Shown here piece by piece: positions 16,685 through 24,661 of a stretch of DNA of 64,000 nt (position 1 is the stretch's first letter; the number at the start of each line of letters is the position of its first letter). Below the pieces are notes generated by a model that made no database searches, was not told where the DNA came from, and saw nothing but the letters and a program-made list of their open reading frames with translations. The position numbers were made by a program, and so were the translations under genes. This stretch comes from Candidatus Neomicrothrix sp. UBA2974 (GTDB lineage Bacteria > Actinomycetota > Acidimicrobiia > Acidimicrobiales > MedAcidi-G1): the NCBI GenBank assembly GCA_002348705.1, contig DEAU01000013.1:62001-126000 (forward strand), written 5' to 3'.

Positions 16685-17932
16685 TCAGTCCTCAGCGACG
16701 CGGCCCACACCGGCGTCAACCAGAACGCAAGGATCGACGCCACGTAGCGCTAGGACACGCTCGACAGCCTCGTCCAACCAACTGCTATCTAGGGAGCCGT
16801 CGTCAAGGGCAGCCACTAGGCCCCAGGCGGCCGGCACAACGTTGGCCAAGGCACCCACCATGAGCAGGTCGGCGCCGGCAATGAGGGCCAGACGCGACGC
16901 CGTCGGAACGTCGACCAGTTGAGCGACGGCACCCATGGACAGATCGTCGGTCACCACCACCCCGTCAAACCCCATCTCGCCACGAAGCAGACCGGTGACC
17001 GCGGCAGCCGACAAAGAAGCCGGAACCCCCTCGGTCAGGCCGGGAACGTCTAGGTGCCCGACCATCACCGCAGTCCCATCGGGGATCAGGGCGAACGGTA
17101 AAAGGTCAACCTCGCGGAGATCCTCAATGGGAGGTGTGGTAGCTAGCTCTTCATGGCTGTCCGCGTTGGCCCGGCCATGTCCCGGAAAGTGCTTGGCCAC
17201 AGGGATCAGGCCCCCGGACAAAACGCCCTCAGCGAAAGCCACCCCGTGACCAGCCACCACCACCGGGTCTTCTGAGAAAGACCGGGTCCCTATCCCTGGT
17301 GACGGTCCCACATCCAGAACCGGCGCCAAATTCACCGTAACGCCATATCCAGCCAGCGCTGATGCTCGCTCGGTGGCTACCTGCCGGACTTCTTCGGCCG
17401 GCCAAGTCGCCATCTCGGCGGCCGGAGGTAGCTCACCGAGCAATGAGGCGAAGCGCTGCACGGTTCCTCCTTCCTCATCGACGGCGATCACAACCGGTCC
17501 GGTGGCCGACACCTCTTGGACGGCCGCCACCGCTGGGGCAAAGCCGTCACCGACCGGTCCGACCACCACGGCGCCAGCAACCAGCCCACGAGCAGCCAAA
17601 TCGGCAACCACGGCCAACTCTGCCTGAACGACAACCGGTAGAAGGACCTGACCGACCCTGAGACCAACGGGAAGGTCAGCCACGCACTCGACCGCAGTTG
17701 GACCTAGCGGAACCGTCGTGGTGGTAATCGTTGTCGTGGTCGTGGTCGGCGGGATAGTCGTGGTGGTGGTAGTCGTGGTCGGCGGGATAGTCGTCGTCGT
17801 AATCGCAACAGTGGTCGTAGGCGCCACTGTCGTGGGAGGAGCAGTAGCCGGTAACGGAGCCGATTCTTTGGTACTTCCGCAGCCGCCCGCCACAAGCGCC
17901 AACAGAACGAAAGGAATCGGGACAACCCGCAT
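16685..17932 (-). CDS. Glycoside hydrolase family 3 (NagZ-like) exported lipoprotein
   Basis: A 415-residue exported GH3 enzyme related to beta-N-acetylhexosaminidase NagZ. The N-terminus MRVVPIPFVLLALVAGGC is a signal peptide with a weak lipobox at Cys18, followed by a Thr/Pro-rich linker to about residue 80. The catalytic part shows KHFPGHGRANADSHEEL, the NagZ-type loop with its Asp-His dyad, and VVTDDLSMGA with the Asp nucleophile. It should remove terminal beta-linked sugars such as GlcNAc from wall fragments, outside the membrane. Its stop abuts the tRNA-Lys gene. An inverted pair of ACTCTTCCC sites lies in the divergent gap to the next gene. Confidence 0.88.
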   Translation of the reverse strand: MRVVPIPFVLLALVAGGCGSTKESAPLPATAPPTTVAPTTTVAITTTTIPPTTTTTTTTIPPTTTTTTITTTTVPLGPTAVECVADLPVGLRVGQVLLPVVVQAELAVVADLAARGLVAGAVVVGPVGDGFAPAVAAVQEVSATGPVVIAVDEEGGTVQRFASLLGELPPAAEMATWPAEEVRQVATERASALAGYGVTVNLAPVLDVGPSPGIGTRSFSEDPVVVAGHGVAFAEGVLSGGLIPVAKHFPGHGRANADSHEELATTPPIEDLREVDLLPFALIPDGTAVMVGHLDVPGLTEGVPASLSAAAVTGLLRGEMGFDGVVVTDDLSMGAVAQLVDVPTASRLALIAGADLLMVGALANVVPAAWGLVAALDDGSLDSSWLDEAVERVLALRGVDPCVLVDAGVGRVAED

Positions 17933-18018
17933 GGGAAGAGTGCATCACACCCAGCAGGCAACCGCTGGTCGCCCCTTCCAACTCACGAGATGGCGCGCCC
18001 CACCGGGAAACTCTTCCC
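17933..18018. repeat. Inverted pair of ACTCTTCCC sites in a divergent gap
   Basis: GGGAAGAGT at 17933-17941 and ACTCTTCCC at 18010-18018 are perfect 9-base inverted copies 68 bases apart, so that each divergent gene (GH3 leftward, unknown exported protein rightward) has the same 9-mer upstream: directly against the GH3 start codon and 16 bases before the other start. They could be shared regulatory or translation-related sites; chance cannot be excluded. Confidence 0.35.
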
Positions 18019-18034
18019 CGCCTAGCCTGATCCC

Positions 18035-18790
18035 ATGAGAACCGTGCTCGTGCTGGCGGTTGCTGTTACCACTGTGGTCACAGTTCTCTACTTCGGTCTT
18101 GGCAGCGTTGACGAAGAAGCCGAGGTGGCCACCACCCCGGTGATCACCTCGCCCGATGGTCCATCCACCAAAAACGAATCCTTGCCGACGAGCACCAGGG
18201 CGCCGGAAGCCGCGACGTCGATATCACAGGGCGAAGCAGAACCGACGCTGGTGGCCGTGACGACCGTGGCCTCCACCACGGTCATTTACCAAACGCTGGA
18301 CACGCTTCCCCCTGTCGAAGGACTAGGCGCTCCTACGCTGGACGCAGCTTCGTCGGTCAGCACCGTCGGCATCGACCGAGTCATGTTCGGTATGACGGTC
18401 CAGGACGCCCAAATAGCGGCCGGTAGTCGCTTCACCCCGGTCACTCCTATAGGCCACTGCTTCCTAGTTGTCCCCGAGGCGGGTCAGGCCGGCCTCACTT
18501 TCTGGGTCGTAGCCGGCACCATCGAGCGGGTTGATGTCGACACCCGCACCATCACCACACGTTCGGGCGCAGGTATCGGGGATACCGAGGACCGGATTCG
18601 CGAGATGTTTGCCGACCGAATCCACACCACTCCACTGCCTGACGGGTCAGGCAACCTGCTGGCCTACGTCCCCAAGGACGTGCAAGATGCGACCTACCGG
18701 GTCATGTTCCTCAGCAATGGAGTCCAGGTCACACGCTTGTGGGCCGGACGGCTTCCGTGGGCAGAGGAACTGGGTGGATGCCCAAACTGA
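18035..18790 (+). CDS. Uncharacterised membrane-anchored or secreted protein
   Basis: A 251-residue protein I cannot assign. Residues 1-24 form a hydrophobic N-terminal segment (signal anchor or signal peptide), residues about 25-100 are a Ser/Thr/Pro-rich linker, and residues about 110-250 form a compact domain starting at VGIDRVMFGMTVQDAQIAAG. Two cysteines in the domain (GHCFLVVP and the final GGCPN) could pair. The pattern 'I-D-x-V-x-F-G-M-T-x-x-x-A' resembles a small extracellular domain that recurs in bacterial exported proteins. It is divergent from the GH3 gene and convergent with a small lipoprotein gene. Role probably extracytoplasmic. Confidence 0.65.
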   Translation: MRTVLVLAVAVTTVVTVLYFGLGSVDEEAEVATTPVITSPDGPSTKNESLPTSTRAPEAATSISQGEAEPTLVAVTTVASTTVIYQTLDTLPPVEGLGAPTLDAASSVSTVGIDRVMFGMTVQDAQIAAGSRFTPVTPIGHCFLVVPEAGQAGLTFWVVAGTIERVDVDTRTITTRSGAGIGDTEDRIREMFADRIHTTPLPDGSGNLLAYVPKDVQDATYRVMFLSNGVQVTRLWAGRLPWAEELGGCPN

Positions 18791-18814
18791 GAGACCGTTA
18801 TGCGTTGTATGACC

Positions 18815-19339
18815 TCAGTACCCCTCCGGTAGATCATGCACGTATTCGCCGCAACTCACGAAAACGGCGCCATAGCCAATTCGCTCTCCCACCCCAGACT
18901 CCAAATCAAGACCCCTTATCCACTCGATGGCTCCGGCGCTGATTGTTCCGTCATGGACAAACACCTCAAGTGGCCCATCCAACGAAGCCTCGTAGCGCAC
19001 CGAGCCACCGATAGTCAGACCCACGTAGGGCTGACCGAGAAACCCCTGGATCAGAGCCTCCACTTGCTGTCCGCTCTCAGGATGCTCGCCGACACCGATA
19101 GCCGTCACATCTCCAGCACCCGGTGAGTAGCAGGTAAAGGCCAGGTCGAACGAACGATCGCCGACTTGAATCCAGCCGTTGGTGGGCACCTCTATTTCAG
19201 AAACGACAGTGGTCGTAGACGATTCGACAGTAACCACCGGTGGTAATTCGGCAGCGCCATCGCTGCATCCCAGAAGCCCTGCAACCAAGACGCAGGCCGG
19301 TATGAACCTGTCCAACTCCAATGAGATCTGACACCTCAC
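18815..19339 (-). CDS. Uncharacterised lipoprotein
   Basis: A 174-residue predicted lipoprotein. The start is GTG at 19339 in a GTGA overlap with the stop of the DUF4031 gene, giving the signal VRCQISLELDRFIPACVLVAG followed by LLGC as lipobox. A Ser/Thr-rich stretch (VESSTTTVVSE) leads into a domain with two cysteines, in LAFTCYSPG and VFVSCGEYVH. No family recognised. The coupling to DUF4031 implies a common transcript, not necessarily a shared function. Confidence 0.6.
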   Translation of the reverse strand: MRCQISLELDRFIPACVLVAGLLGCSDGAAELPPVVTVESSTTTVVSEIEVPTNGWIQVGDRSFDLAFTCYSPGAGDVTAIGVGEHPESGQQVEALIQGFLGQPYVGLTIGGSVRYEASLDGPLEVFVHDGTISAGAIEWIRGLDLESGVGERIGYGAVFVSCGEYVHDLPEGY

Positions 19340-19890
19340 CGGATAACCGCCGGAATCCTGACAAGAAGCTCCACCCGACAGTCGTCGTGGCGCCACACCT
19401 CAACCTTGTCCAGAGCCACGTCCGACAGAAAAACCCCGCTCGCGTCCTCCACAACCACCACCACTTCCCTAGCAGACCCGACTGGTCGTTCGTATACCAC
19501 CACCTCCGCCGATCCCCAGTCGGCGTCCACGGCCGACACTGCACCATCCAACGGTGCCGGAACCTCCACCATCAGATCTGGTTTGAAGCCAGTTGGCGAG
19601 CACCGCCACACTTCAACCCATTTTCCCGGACGATCATGCGGATCAAGTCGCAAACCCGCTGAGCGGAGCCGACGGACAAGTTCGCGCCCTCGCACCGCCT
19701 GTGCTCCAAGAGTCAATGCACGTTCCCGGACGTCAGCAGAAACATCGTAGTGGTCGCCTTGGAATGCCATCCGTCGTAGACCTAGTCGCTCAGCAAACGC
19801 GTGAAGTTCCGCAACGCTCTCGTCGCTAACAAGATGTGCCCAAAGGGCCCCGCGCCACGGCCACAAGGCGTCGTCAACTAGCACGGACAT
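19336..19890 (-). CDS. DUF4031 domain protein with C-terminal extension
   Basis: A 184-residue protein starting at the ATG at 19890 (MSVLVDDALWPWRG). Residues 1-80 match the DUF4031 family: VDDALWPWRGALWAHLVSDES, then LHAFAERLGLRRMAFQGDHYDV. The family has no established function. Residues about 95-184 form an additional, valine-rich domain (WVEVWRC ... VVVYERPVG ... VEVWRHDDC) with repeated VEVWR motifs, not part of the usual 80-100 residue DUF4031 protein. Two VEVWR copies hint at a beta-rich repeat. It is translationally coupled to a downstream lipoprotein gene. Confidence 0.7.
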   Translation of the reverse strand: MSVLVDDALWPWRGALWAHLVSDESVAELHAFAERLGLRRMAFQGDHYDVSADVRERALTLGAQAVRGRELVRRLRSAGLRLDPHDRPGKWVEVWRCSPTGFKPDLMVEVPAPLDGAVSAVDADWGSAEVVVYERPVGSAREVVVVVEDASGVFLSDVALDKVEVWRHDDCRVELLVRIPAVIR

Positions 19891-19996
19891 GATTGAGATG
19901 TTGCCCGACCAGAACCCGTGATCGCCAACGGGACGCTTAGGGCAACCGGTCAAAGCCGACCGCGCAGCGGTCGGTCGATGATGGGAGACTCACCCC

Positions 19997-20269
19997 ATGG
20001 CAGCAGATCACGAGACCGTGACCCTTCGGCTCCCGGCGTCACTCCCCATTGGTGACCTGCCCCGCGTAACCCTCGCCGCACTCCTACGCATCCACCGCGT
20101 AAACCCAACCGACGTCGGCGACCTCGCTGCATCGGTGCAGGAAAGGGCACATGAAATGAACGCTGCAGGGTCTGACGTCATCCTCGACTATCAGGTCAGC
20201 AGTGCCGAAGTGGCGATCGACCTCAGTGGAAACGGCCGCACGCTGAGAATCAGCGCTCCTCGTCGGTAG
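19997..20269 (+). CDS. Small uncharacterised protein
   Basis: A 90-residue protein with a regular alternation of strands and helices: VTLRLPASLPIGDLPRV, a helical middle (VGDLAASVQERAHEMNAAG), and a strand pair (VILDYQVSSAEVAIDLSG). There is no signal peptide or motif that I recognise. It lies alone between leftward genes (DUF4031 and a methyltransferase), with its 3' end 25 bases from the convergent methyltransferase stop. It is probably a genuine cytosolic protein, but I cannot offer a function. Confidence 0.5.
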   Translation: MAADHETVTLRLPASLPIGDLPRVTLAALLRIHRVNPTDVGDLAASVQERAHEMNAAGSDVILDYQVSSAEVAIDLSGNGRTLRISAPRR

Positions 20270-20294
20270 GGGGTCATCTGTCATGCGGCAGACC

Positions 20295-20942
20295 TCAGGC
20301 CCGACTGACCACAGCCCAGGTCGCCTCACCCACTGTCGAATCCACCGCATCCCACCCATAGCCCGTTGACTCCTCCAGGCAACCCACCACCGCCTCCGTC
20401 GGAAGGTGGATTGGTGTCTCAGGCCCACGACTGTTAACCCACACCAGAGTTCCGTTATCAGCGAGGCACCGATCAACCTCGGAGGTGAACAAGAACATGT
20501 TCTGCAAGATCAAGACGTCGATTGCCCCTTCGGCCAGCGGCAGCGATGAACCGTCGGCGCAAATGAGCGGCGGTGCTCCATCAACAGCGTGAAAGAGCAT
20601 CTCCCATGACAGGTCGATAGCTACGAATGTGTCGAAGCGGTCCACCAAGTCCCGGGCTGAAATACAGGTCCCAGCCCCCAGTTCGAGCACTATTCGACCA
20701 TCAACCCCTCCGCGCTCAAGGGCGTCGATTAGTGGCGCATTTCGTCTCGGGTTGTCCCGTGTCGCCGTCCATTCGGAAGCCAGCGAATCGAAAAGGCCGC
20801 GGACCTCGTCAACTAGGCCCGGATTCCAAATCCCGCTGGTCGCCACCAGTTCGGTGACCTGGCGCATCCGATGATTGGCGACCGTCCCTCGGTTTCCCTC
20901 GTCGGCACCATCGAGACCAGGGAGATGACGGATTGTCCCCAC
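20295..20942 (-). CDS. Class I SAM-dependent methyltransferase-like protein
   Basis: A 215-residue protein with Rossmann methyltransferase motif I, VLELGAGTC, near residues 85-93, an acidic residue after the next strand (FVAIDLS), a post-motif LICADGSSLPLAEGAIDVLI and LADNGTLVWVNSRG, as in class I SAM enzymes. Target unknown. The GTG start at 20942 lies 12 bases after the dut stop, in the same direction, so the two are likely cotranscribed. An internal ATG at 20867 is an alternative start. Some small members of this fold act as binding proteins; the complete motif I favours an enzyme. Confidence 0.75.
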   Translation of the reverse strand: MGTIRHLPGLDGADEGNRGTVANHRMRQVTELVATSGIWNPGLVDEVRGLFDSLASEWTATRDNPRRNAPLIDALERGGVDGRIVLELGAGTCISARDLVDRFDTFVAIDLSWEMLFHAVDGAPPLICADGSSLPLAEGAIDVLILQNMFLFTSEVDRCLADNGTLVWVNSRGPETPIHLPTEAVVGCLEESTGYGWDAVDSTVGEATWAVVSRA

Positions 20943-20953
20943 TTTCGACTCGG

Positions 20954-21391
20954 TCAGCGTCCGGTCGAGCCGAAACCGCCATCGCCCCGTTCCGACATCG
21001 GCAACTCATCAACCGGGACGAACCGACACTCCTCAACCCGCTGGATAACCAACTGGGCGATCCGCTCGCCGCGCAAAACCTCGAAGGGCTCAATGGGGTC
21101 GGTGTTGACCAGAAGGACCTTGAGTTCACCCCGGTAGCCCGAGTCAATCAGGCCGGGTGTGTTCAGACATGTCACGCCGTGCTTGAGAGCCAGACCGCTT
21201 CGCGGCTGGACGAACCCCGCATATCCGGAAGGAATGGCAATGGCGGCGCCAGTCGACACCAACGCACGACCACCACCAGGTTTCAGAATGACATCCTCGG
21301 CTGCCACCAAATCGGCGCCGGCATCACCGACGCGAGCATAGGCCGGTAACGGCAGATCATCGACAAGGCGAAGAAGTGGGATCTCGAGCAC
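20954..21391 (-). CDS. dut: Deoxyuridine 5'-triphosphate nucleotidohydrolase (dUTPase)
   Basis: A trimeric-type dUTPase that hydrolyses dUTP to dUMP and pyrophosphate, keeping uracil out of DNA. All five motifs are present: DAGADLVA (1), [10 protein letters not shown] (2), [17 protein letters not shown] (3), [10 protein letters not shown] (4) and [11 protein letters not shown] (5), the last being the C-terminal P-loop-like arm. From the GTG at 21391 the protein is 145 residues and begins VLEIPLLRL, as in actinobacterial dUTPases. An ATG at 21451 would add 20 residues but leave only 12 bases to the divergent orn start. Confidence 0.93.
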   Translation of the reverse strand: MLEIPLLRLVDDLPLPAYARVGDAGADLVAAEDVILKPGGGRALVSTGAAIAIPSGYAGFVQPRSGLALKHGVTCLNTPGLIDSGYRGELKVLLVNTDPIEPFEVLRGERIAQLVIQRVEECRFVPVDELPMSERGDGGFGSTGR

Positions 21392-21463
21392 GGCGGCGAC
21401 CCTAGCCCCGTACTCGGTCCGGTCGAACCGGAGATGTCGGTTTGAGGCCATAGGCTCAGCGCC

Positions 21464-22000
21464 GTGCTGGCATGGATGGATCTCGAGATGACCGGTTTGA
21501 ACCCTGACGTCGACACCATTCTCGAAATCGCCACGCTCGTAACTGACGACAATCTGGAGATTGTCGCCGAGGGCCCCGACTTGGTGATCCATCATCCCGC
21601 TGTTGTCCTGGATCGAATGGATGATTTCGTTCGGCGTATGCACACCAAAAGTGGCCTGCTCGAGGCGTGCGCCACCTCCACTACCTCTCTGGCAGAAGCC
21701 GGAACGGCGACCCTTGAGTTTCTGCAGGCACACATTCCCGAGGCCGGCGTAGTGCCTCTATGCGGTAACTCCATCGGTACCGACAGGCGCTTTCTGGCCC
21801 AATGGCTTCCCGACCTCGAGAATTTCCTCCACTACCGATCGGTGGACGTGTCGACACTCAAGGAATTAGCAAGACGCTGGCATCCGGAGGTCATCAAGTC
21901 GGCTCCGGAAAAGGCGGGTGGACATAGGGCGATGGACGACATTCGCGAATCCGTTGCCGAGTTGCGCCACTACCGAGCTGAAATATTTCGGGAAGTTTGA
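21464..22000 (+). CDS. orn: Oligoribonuclease
   Basis: A 178-residue 3'-5' exoribonuclease of the DEDDh group that degrades short RNA fragments and pGpG. Motif I is MDLEMTGL with Asp6 and Glu8, motif II has [11 protein letters not shown], and motif III is HRAMDDI. The [13 protein letters not shown] segment is typical of Orn. GTG start at 21464, as commonly seen for this gene in actinobacteria. Divergent from dut, 72 bases apart. Confidence 0.95.
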   Translation: MLAWMDLEMTGLNPDVDTILEIATLVTDDNLEIVAEGPDLVIHHPAVVLDRMDDFVRRMHTKSGLLEACATSTTSLAEAGTATLEFLQAHIPEAGVVPLCGNSIGTDRRFLAQWLPDLENFLHYRSVDVSTLKELARRWHPEVIKSAPEKAGGHRAMDDIRESVAELRHYRAEIFREV

Positions 22001-22074
22001 GGCCCGACAGCCATCCCGCTGGAATAGGGCTACTGGGGGATGGCCGGAGTGGGGTCCCCTCCTAGGCTCGAGCT

Positions 22075-23172
22075 GTGAACACCGAAGGCCCGTCCGGCAA
22101 AAATTCAGGTCGTGCTGTTCGCCAAGAACAGGAAGACGCCTCTGCAGAGATCCTCGAGTTGGCTACCGGCCTCTACAGGTTCCAACTTCCGATCTCGATG
22201 CCGGGCCTCGGTCACGTCAACTGCTACGCGCTCGAGGATGTCGAAGGTTTCACCCTCGTCGACCCTGGACTCCCCAGTCGCGAATCGTGGACCGCTCTGG
22301 GAGACCGCCTCGCACACTTCGGCGCCGACCATTCACGAGTTCACACAGCAGTAGTCACTCACAGCCACCCCGACCACTTCGGAGGGGTCCACCGGCTACG
22401 CGATGACTACGGCACCCTCGTTCTCACCCATGAAAATTTCCGGTCAGTGTGGTTGGACTCAAATCTGGATGAGGAGATGGCAGGCGTGGAGTTGGATCTC
22501 GCCAACGACGAGGACTTGGAAAGGATCCGCAGTTTGATGTCCCAGCCCACCCCATGGGGCACCAGGCGTCAGGCTCCGACAGCCGCCGAGTTGCGGAAAT
22601 GGTCAGAAATGGACGTGACTGGAGGATCTCGATCTTGGCGGGTCCCTGTCCCATCGACCACCGTCACCGACGGCGAGGAGGTAGTACTTGGCGGACGCAC
22701 GTGGGTGTCGCTCCATACACCTGGCCACACTCACGATCACCTTTGTCTCTACGACCCAGCCGACGGGATCCTGCTGTCTGGCGACCACGTGCTACCTACC
22801 ATCACCCCACACATTGGTGGAATCGGACCCATGGACGACCCATTGGCGACCTTCTTCCACTCACTTGAGCGGATGAAGGAGCTCCCCGGACTCCGCCAGG
22901 TACTACCCGCCCACGGCCACCCGTTCACCGATGTGGCAGGACGGGTAGACGACATCATCAGCCACCACGGCGAACGTTTGGACACCATCCGAAAGGCTGG
23001 AGATCACCTCGGAAGCGGTACCGTCGAGGAGTACATGAAGCGCCTGTTCAAGGAACGTTCATGGGGTGACATGGCAGCAAGCGAAACATACGCACACCTT
23101 GAGCACTTGCGGATCATGGGTCAAGCCAAAAGAGACGAAACTGCAGGTCAGGCAATATATTCGACCTCCTAA
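22075..23172 (+). CDS. Metallo-beta-lactamase fold hydrolase
   Basis: A 365-residue MBL-fold protein. The metal motif THSHPDHFGG places ligands at His96, His98, Asp100 and His101, with further ligands in LHTPGHTHDH, LLSGDHVLP and LPAHGHPF. The N-terminal strand pair (LYRFQLPISMPGLGHVNCYALED) is typical of the group close to LACTB2/glyoxalase II-like proteins, and a C-terminal helical domain carries the final metal-adjacent residues. It probably hydrolyses a thioester, ester or phosphodiester; substrate not known. GTG start with weak ribosome binding site. No operon partner. Confidence 0.88.
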   Translation: MNTEGPSGKNSGRAVRQEQEDASAEILELATGLYRFQLPISMPGLGHVNCYALEDVEGFTLVDPGLPSRESWTALGDRLAHFGADHSRVHTAVVTHSHPDHFGGVHRLRDDYGTLVLTHENFRSVWLDSNLDEEMAGVELDLANDEDLERIRSLMSQPTPWGTRRQAPTAAELRKWSEMDVTGGSRSWRVPVPSTTVTDGEEVVLGGRTWVSLHTPGHTHDHLCLYDPADGILLSGDHVLPTITPHIGGIGPMDDPLATFFHSLERMKELPGLRQVLPAHGHPFTDVAGRVDDIISHHGERLDTIRKAGDHLGSGTVEEYMKRLFKERSWGDMAASETYAHLEHLRIMGQAKRDETAGQAIYSTS

Positions 23173-23305
23173 TTTATTCACTTGACTCGGACTCGTCTGA
23201 TCGACTCGGATGAACCCCGGCAAAGCGCCTCTATCGTGGATATCAGGCGACACCAGCCGACTAGAAATTCGACGAAAGAAATATCGGAACAACCGGACAC
23301 GAGAC

Positions 23306-23509
23306 ATGAACGAGCATCACTGCCCACGCGACGGCCACCCGGCCGCTAAGCACGCTCTCTCAGCGCGCGTGCATCCGGTAAGGGTGTCCTCCAACCACGC
23401 GACGGTGAAGCCGGATGTTTCGTGGCACGTCCCCTCGACGTTTACCACCACCCATCGGACCACCGGTTTAACCAAGACCGGCCAGCGGCCCCGGGGAGCG
23501 ACCAGTTAG
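23306..23509 (+). CDS. Possible small ORF in the whiB leader region
   Basis: A 67-codon ORF starting ATG at 23306 in a 462-base stretch between the MBL hydrolase gene and whiB. The product would be His- and Arg-rich (MNEHHCPRDGHP...), with no recognised family. It ends 26 bases before a strong terminator hairpin, so a short transcript probably covers it, but that transcript could equally be non-coding. A small hairpin, GCACGC/GCGTGC (23350-23355 and 23367-23372), lies inside it. Confidence 0.25.
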   Translation: MNEHHCPRDGHPAAKHALSARVHPVRVSSNHATVKPDVSWHVPSTFTTTHRTTGLTKTGQRPRGATS

Positions 23510-23535
23510 ACGACTGAGAGCAGATCCACCCCCGA

Positions 23536-23571
23536 GGCCGCCGGAGAAATCCGGCGGCCTTCTTCGTTTTT
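23536..23571 (+). terminator. Intrinsic terminator upstream of whiB
   Basis: Perfect 10-base stem GGCCGCCGGA / TCCGGCGGCC with a GAAA tetraloop, followed by TTCTTCGTTTTT. It ends 63 bases before the whiB start and so terminates a transcript arising upstream, or attenuates the whiB transcript. Confidence 0.85.
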
Positions 23572-23634
23572 CGACCCGGATTTGCTGACCGCCACCAACA
23601 CTCCACACCACCCCAACCAGAAAGCAGACAGACC

Positions 23635-23970
23635 ATGCAGGCGCTGATCTACGAACGAGAGCTATGGCGGCGGCAGGCCGCATGTGAACGCCTCGGCGTC
23701 CCTACCCGCATCTTCTTCTCCGAGGACCTAGGAGAGATTGCCCAGGCCAAAAACACCTGTGTCAACTGTCCAGTGATAGAAGAGTGCCTCGAGGGGGCCA
23801 TCCACCGCCGCGAACCTTGGGGGGTGTGGGGGGGACAACTCTTTCGCAACGGCCACATTCTGGCCACCAAGCGTCGACGTGGCCGCCCATCCAACGTGGC
23901 GCGCCCTGAGGACCAGTTGCCCGTGATACCCATCCCGGTACGCATCCAACGCGAGCTTCTCTCGGCCTGA
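23635..23970 (+). CDS. WhiB-family transcriptional regulator
   Basis: A 111-residue WhiB-like (Wbl) protein, an actinobacterial iron-sulphur regulator. The four cluster cysteines are Cys17, Cys42, Cys45 and Cys51 (C..CVNC..C, with the invariant CxxC and CxxxxxC spacing), followed by the turn GVWGG at residues 63-67 and a basic segment KRRRGRPSN that contacts DNA. Wbl proteins bind the sigma factor domain 4 and respond to redox or NO. This one is closest to the short WhiB1/WhiB2-like type by layout, though the subgroup cannot be fixed. Upstream lies a strong terminator, so a promoter must lie in the 60 bases between, or read-through occurs. Confidence 0.92.
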   Translation: MQALIYERELWRRQAACERLGVPTRIFFSEDLGEIAQAKNTCVNCPVIEECLEGAIHRREPWGVWGGQLFRNGHILATKRRRGRPSNVARPEDQLPVIPIPVRIQRELLSA

Positions 23971-24020
23971 CCAAAACCCGTCTCGCACCGACCCGGGACG
24001 GGTCCGACAGATTGCCGAAT

Positions 24021-24059
24021 CACGGATCGGGGTGACGCCTTGACGAGCCCCGGTCCGTG
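24021..24059. other. Hairpin without U-run between whiB and the TlpA gene
   Basis: CACGGATCGGGG (24021-24032) and CCCCGGTCCGTG (24048-24059) form a 12-base stem with a single G-T wobble and a 15-base loop. No T-run follows, so it is not a classical terminator; it precedes the TlpA-like gene by 11 bases and could affect its translation or be a transcription pause. Confidence 0.45.
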
Positions 24060-24070
24060 CGGCCACCAAA

Positions 24071-24661
24071 GTGCCGGTACCGTCGCTGATCGTGCGTCGA
24101 TTTCGCGGCGGTGCCGGCCGCCCATCCAGCATCCGGAAGCAGAACCTCTTACTGGTCCTGTCCACTGGCCTTGCCGCCATGGCCTTAACGAACGCCACGG
24201 GATGCGGTTCGAACCATGGGACGATGATCCATGACGACGTTGCCCTTCTTTCCTTCGAACTGTGGGATGGAACGGAGACCACTCTGGCTGACTTAGTGGC
24301 AGACGACGGACGGCCACTGGTGGTTAACCTGTGGGCCACCTGGTGTACCCCTTGCCTCCAGGAGATGCCCGACCTGCAAAAAGTCCATGAGACTCATGGC
24401 AACTTGGTTCGCCTCATCGGGCTGAACGTCAGTGACTCACCAACGAGAGCGGAAGTACGCGCTAAGGAGATAGGTGTCACCTACCTTCTGGGTCGAGATC
24501 CCAACGGACTGTTCAGCGAGGCTCTGGGCGCCGTCGGTCTTCCAGTGACCGCCTTTGTAGATACCACGAGCCGAGTTGTCCAAGTCCACCACGGTCCAAT
24601 GGACTTTGAGGCCCTGACTTCAGTATTGGAGAAGAATCTCGGGGCGGTCCCCAATGATTGA
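24071..24661 (+). CDS. TlpA/ResA-like thioredoxin-fold protein
   Basis: A 196-residue extracytoplasmic thiol-disulfide oxidoreductase. A hydrophobic N-terminal segment at residues 25-40 ends at Cys45 (NATGC), giving a signal anchor or lipoprotein signal. The thioredoxin domain shows VVNLWATWCTPCLQEMP with the active-site Cys92-x-x-Cys95, and the cis-proline segment VGLPVTAF. It probably reduces disulfides outside the membrane, for example in apocytochrome c. It overlaps the next gene, ccdA-like, by eight bases, which would supply reducing equivalents across the membrane. GTG start at 24071. Confidence 0.88.
   Translation: MPVPSLIVRRFRGGAGRPSSIRKQNLLLVLSTGLAAMALTNATGCGSNHGTMIHDDVALLSFELWDGTETTLADLVADDGRPLVVNLWATWCTPCLQEMPDLQKVHETHGNLVRLIGLNVSDSPTRAEVRAKEIGVTYLLGRDPNGLFSEALGAVGLPVTAFVDTTSRVVQVHHGPMDFEALTSVLEKNLGAVPND

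Noticed and set aside
17701..17815. Low-complexity GTCGTGGTCGG-type repeats
   Set aside because: They encode the Thr/Pro-rich linker of the GH3 lipoprotein; a repeat at the DNA level follows from the residue bias.
24021..24059. Intrinsic terminator after whiB
   Set aside because: The stem is strong but the loop is 15 bases and there is no T-run, so I list it only as a hairpin.
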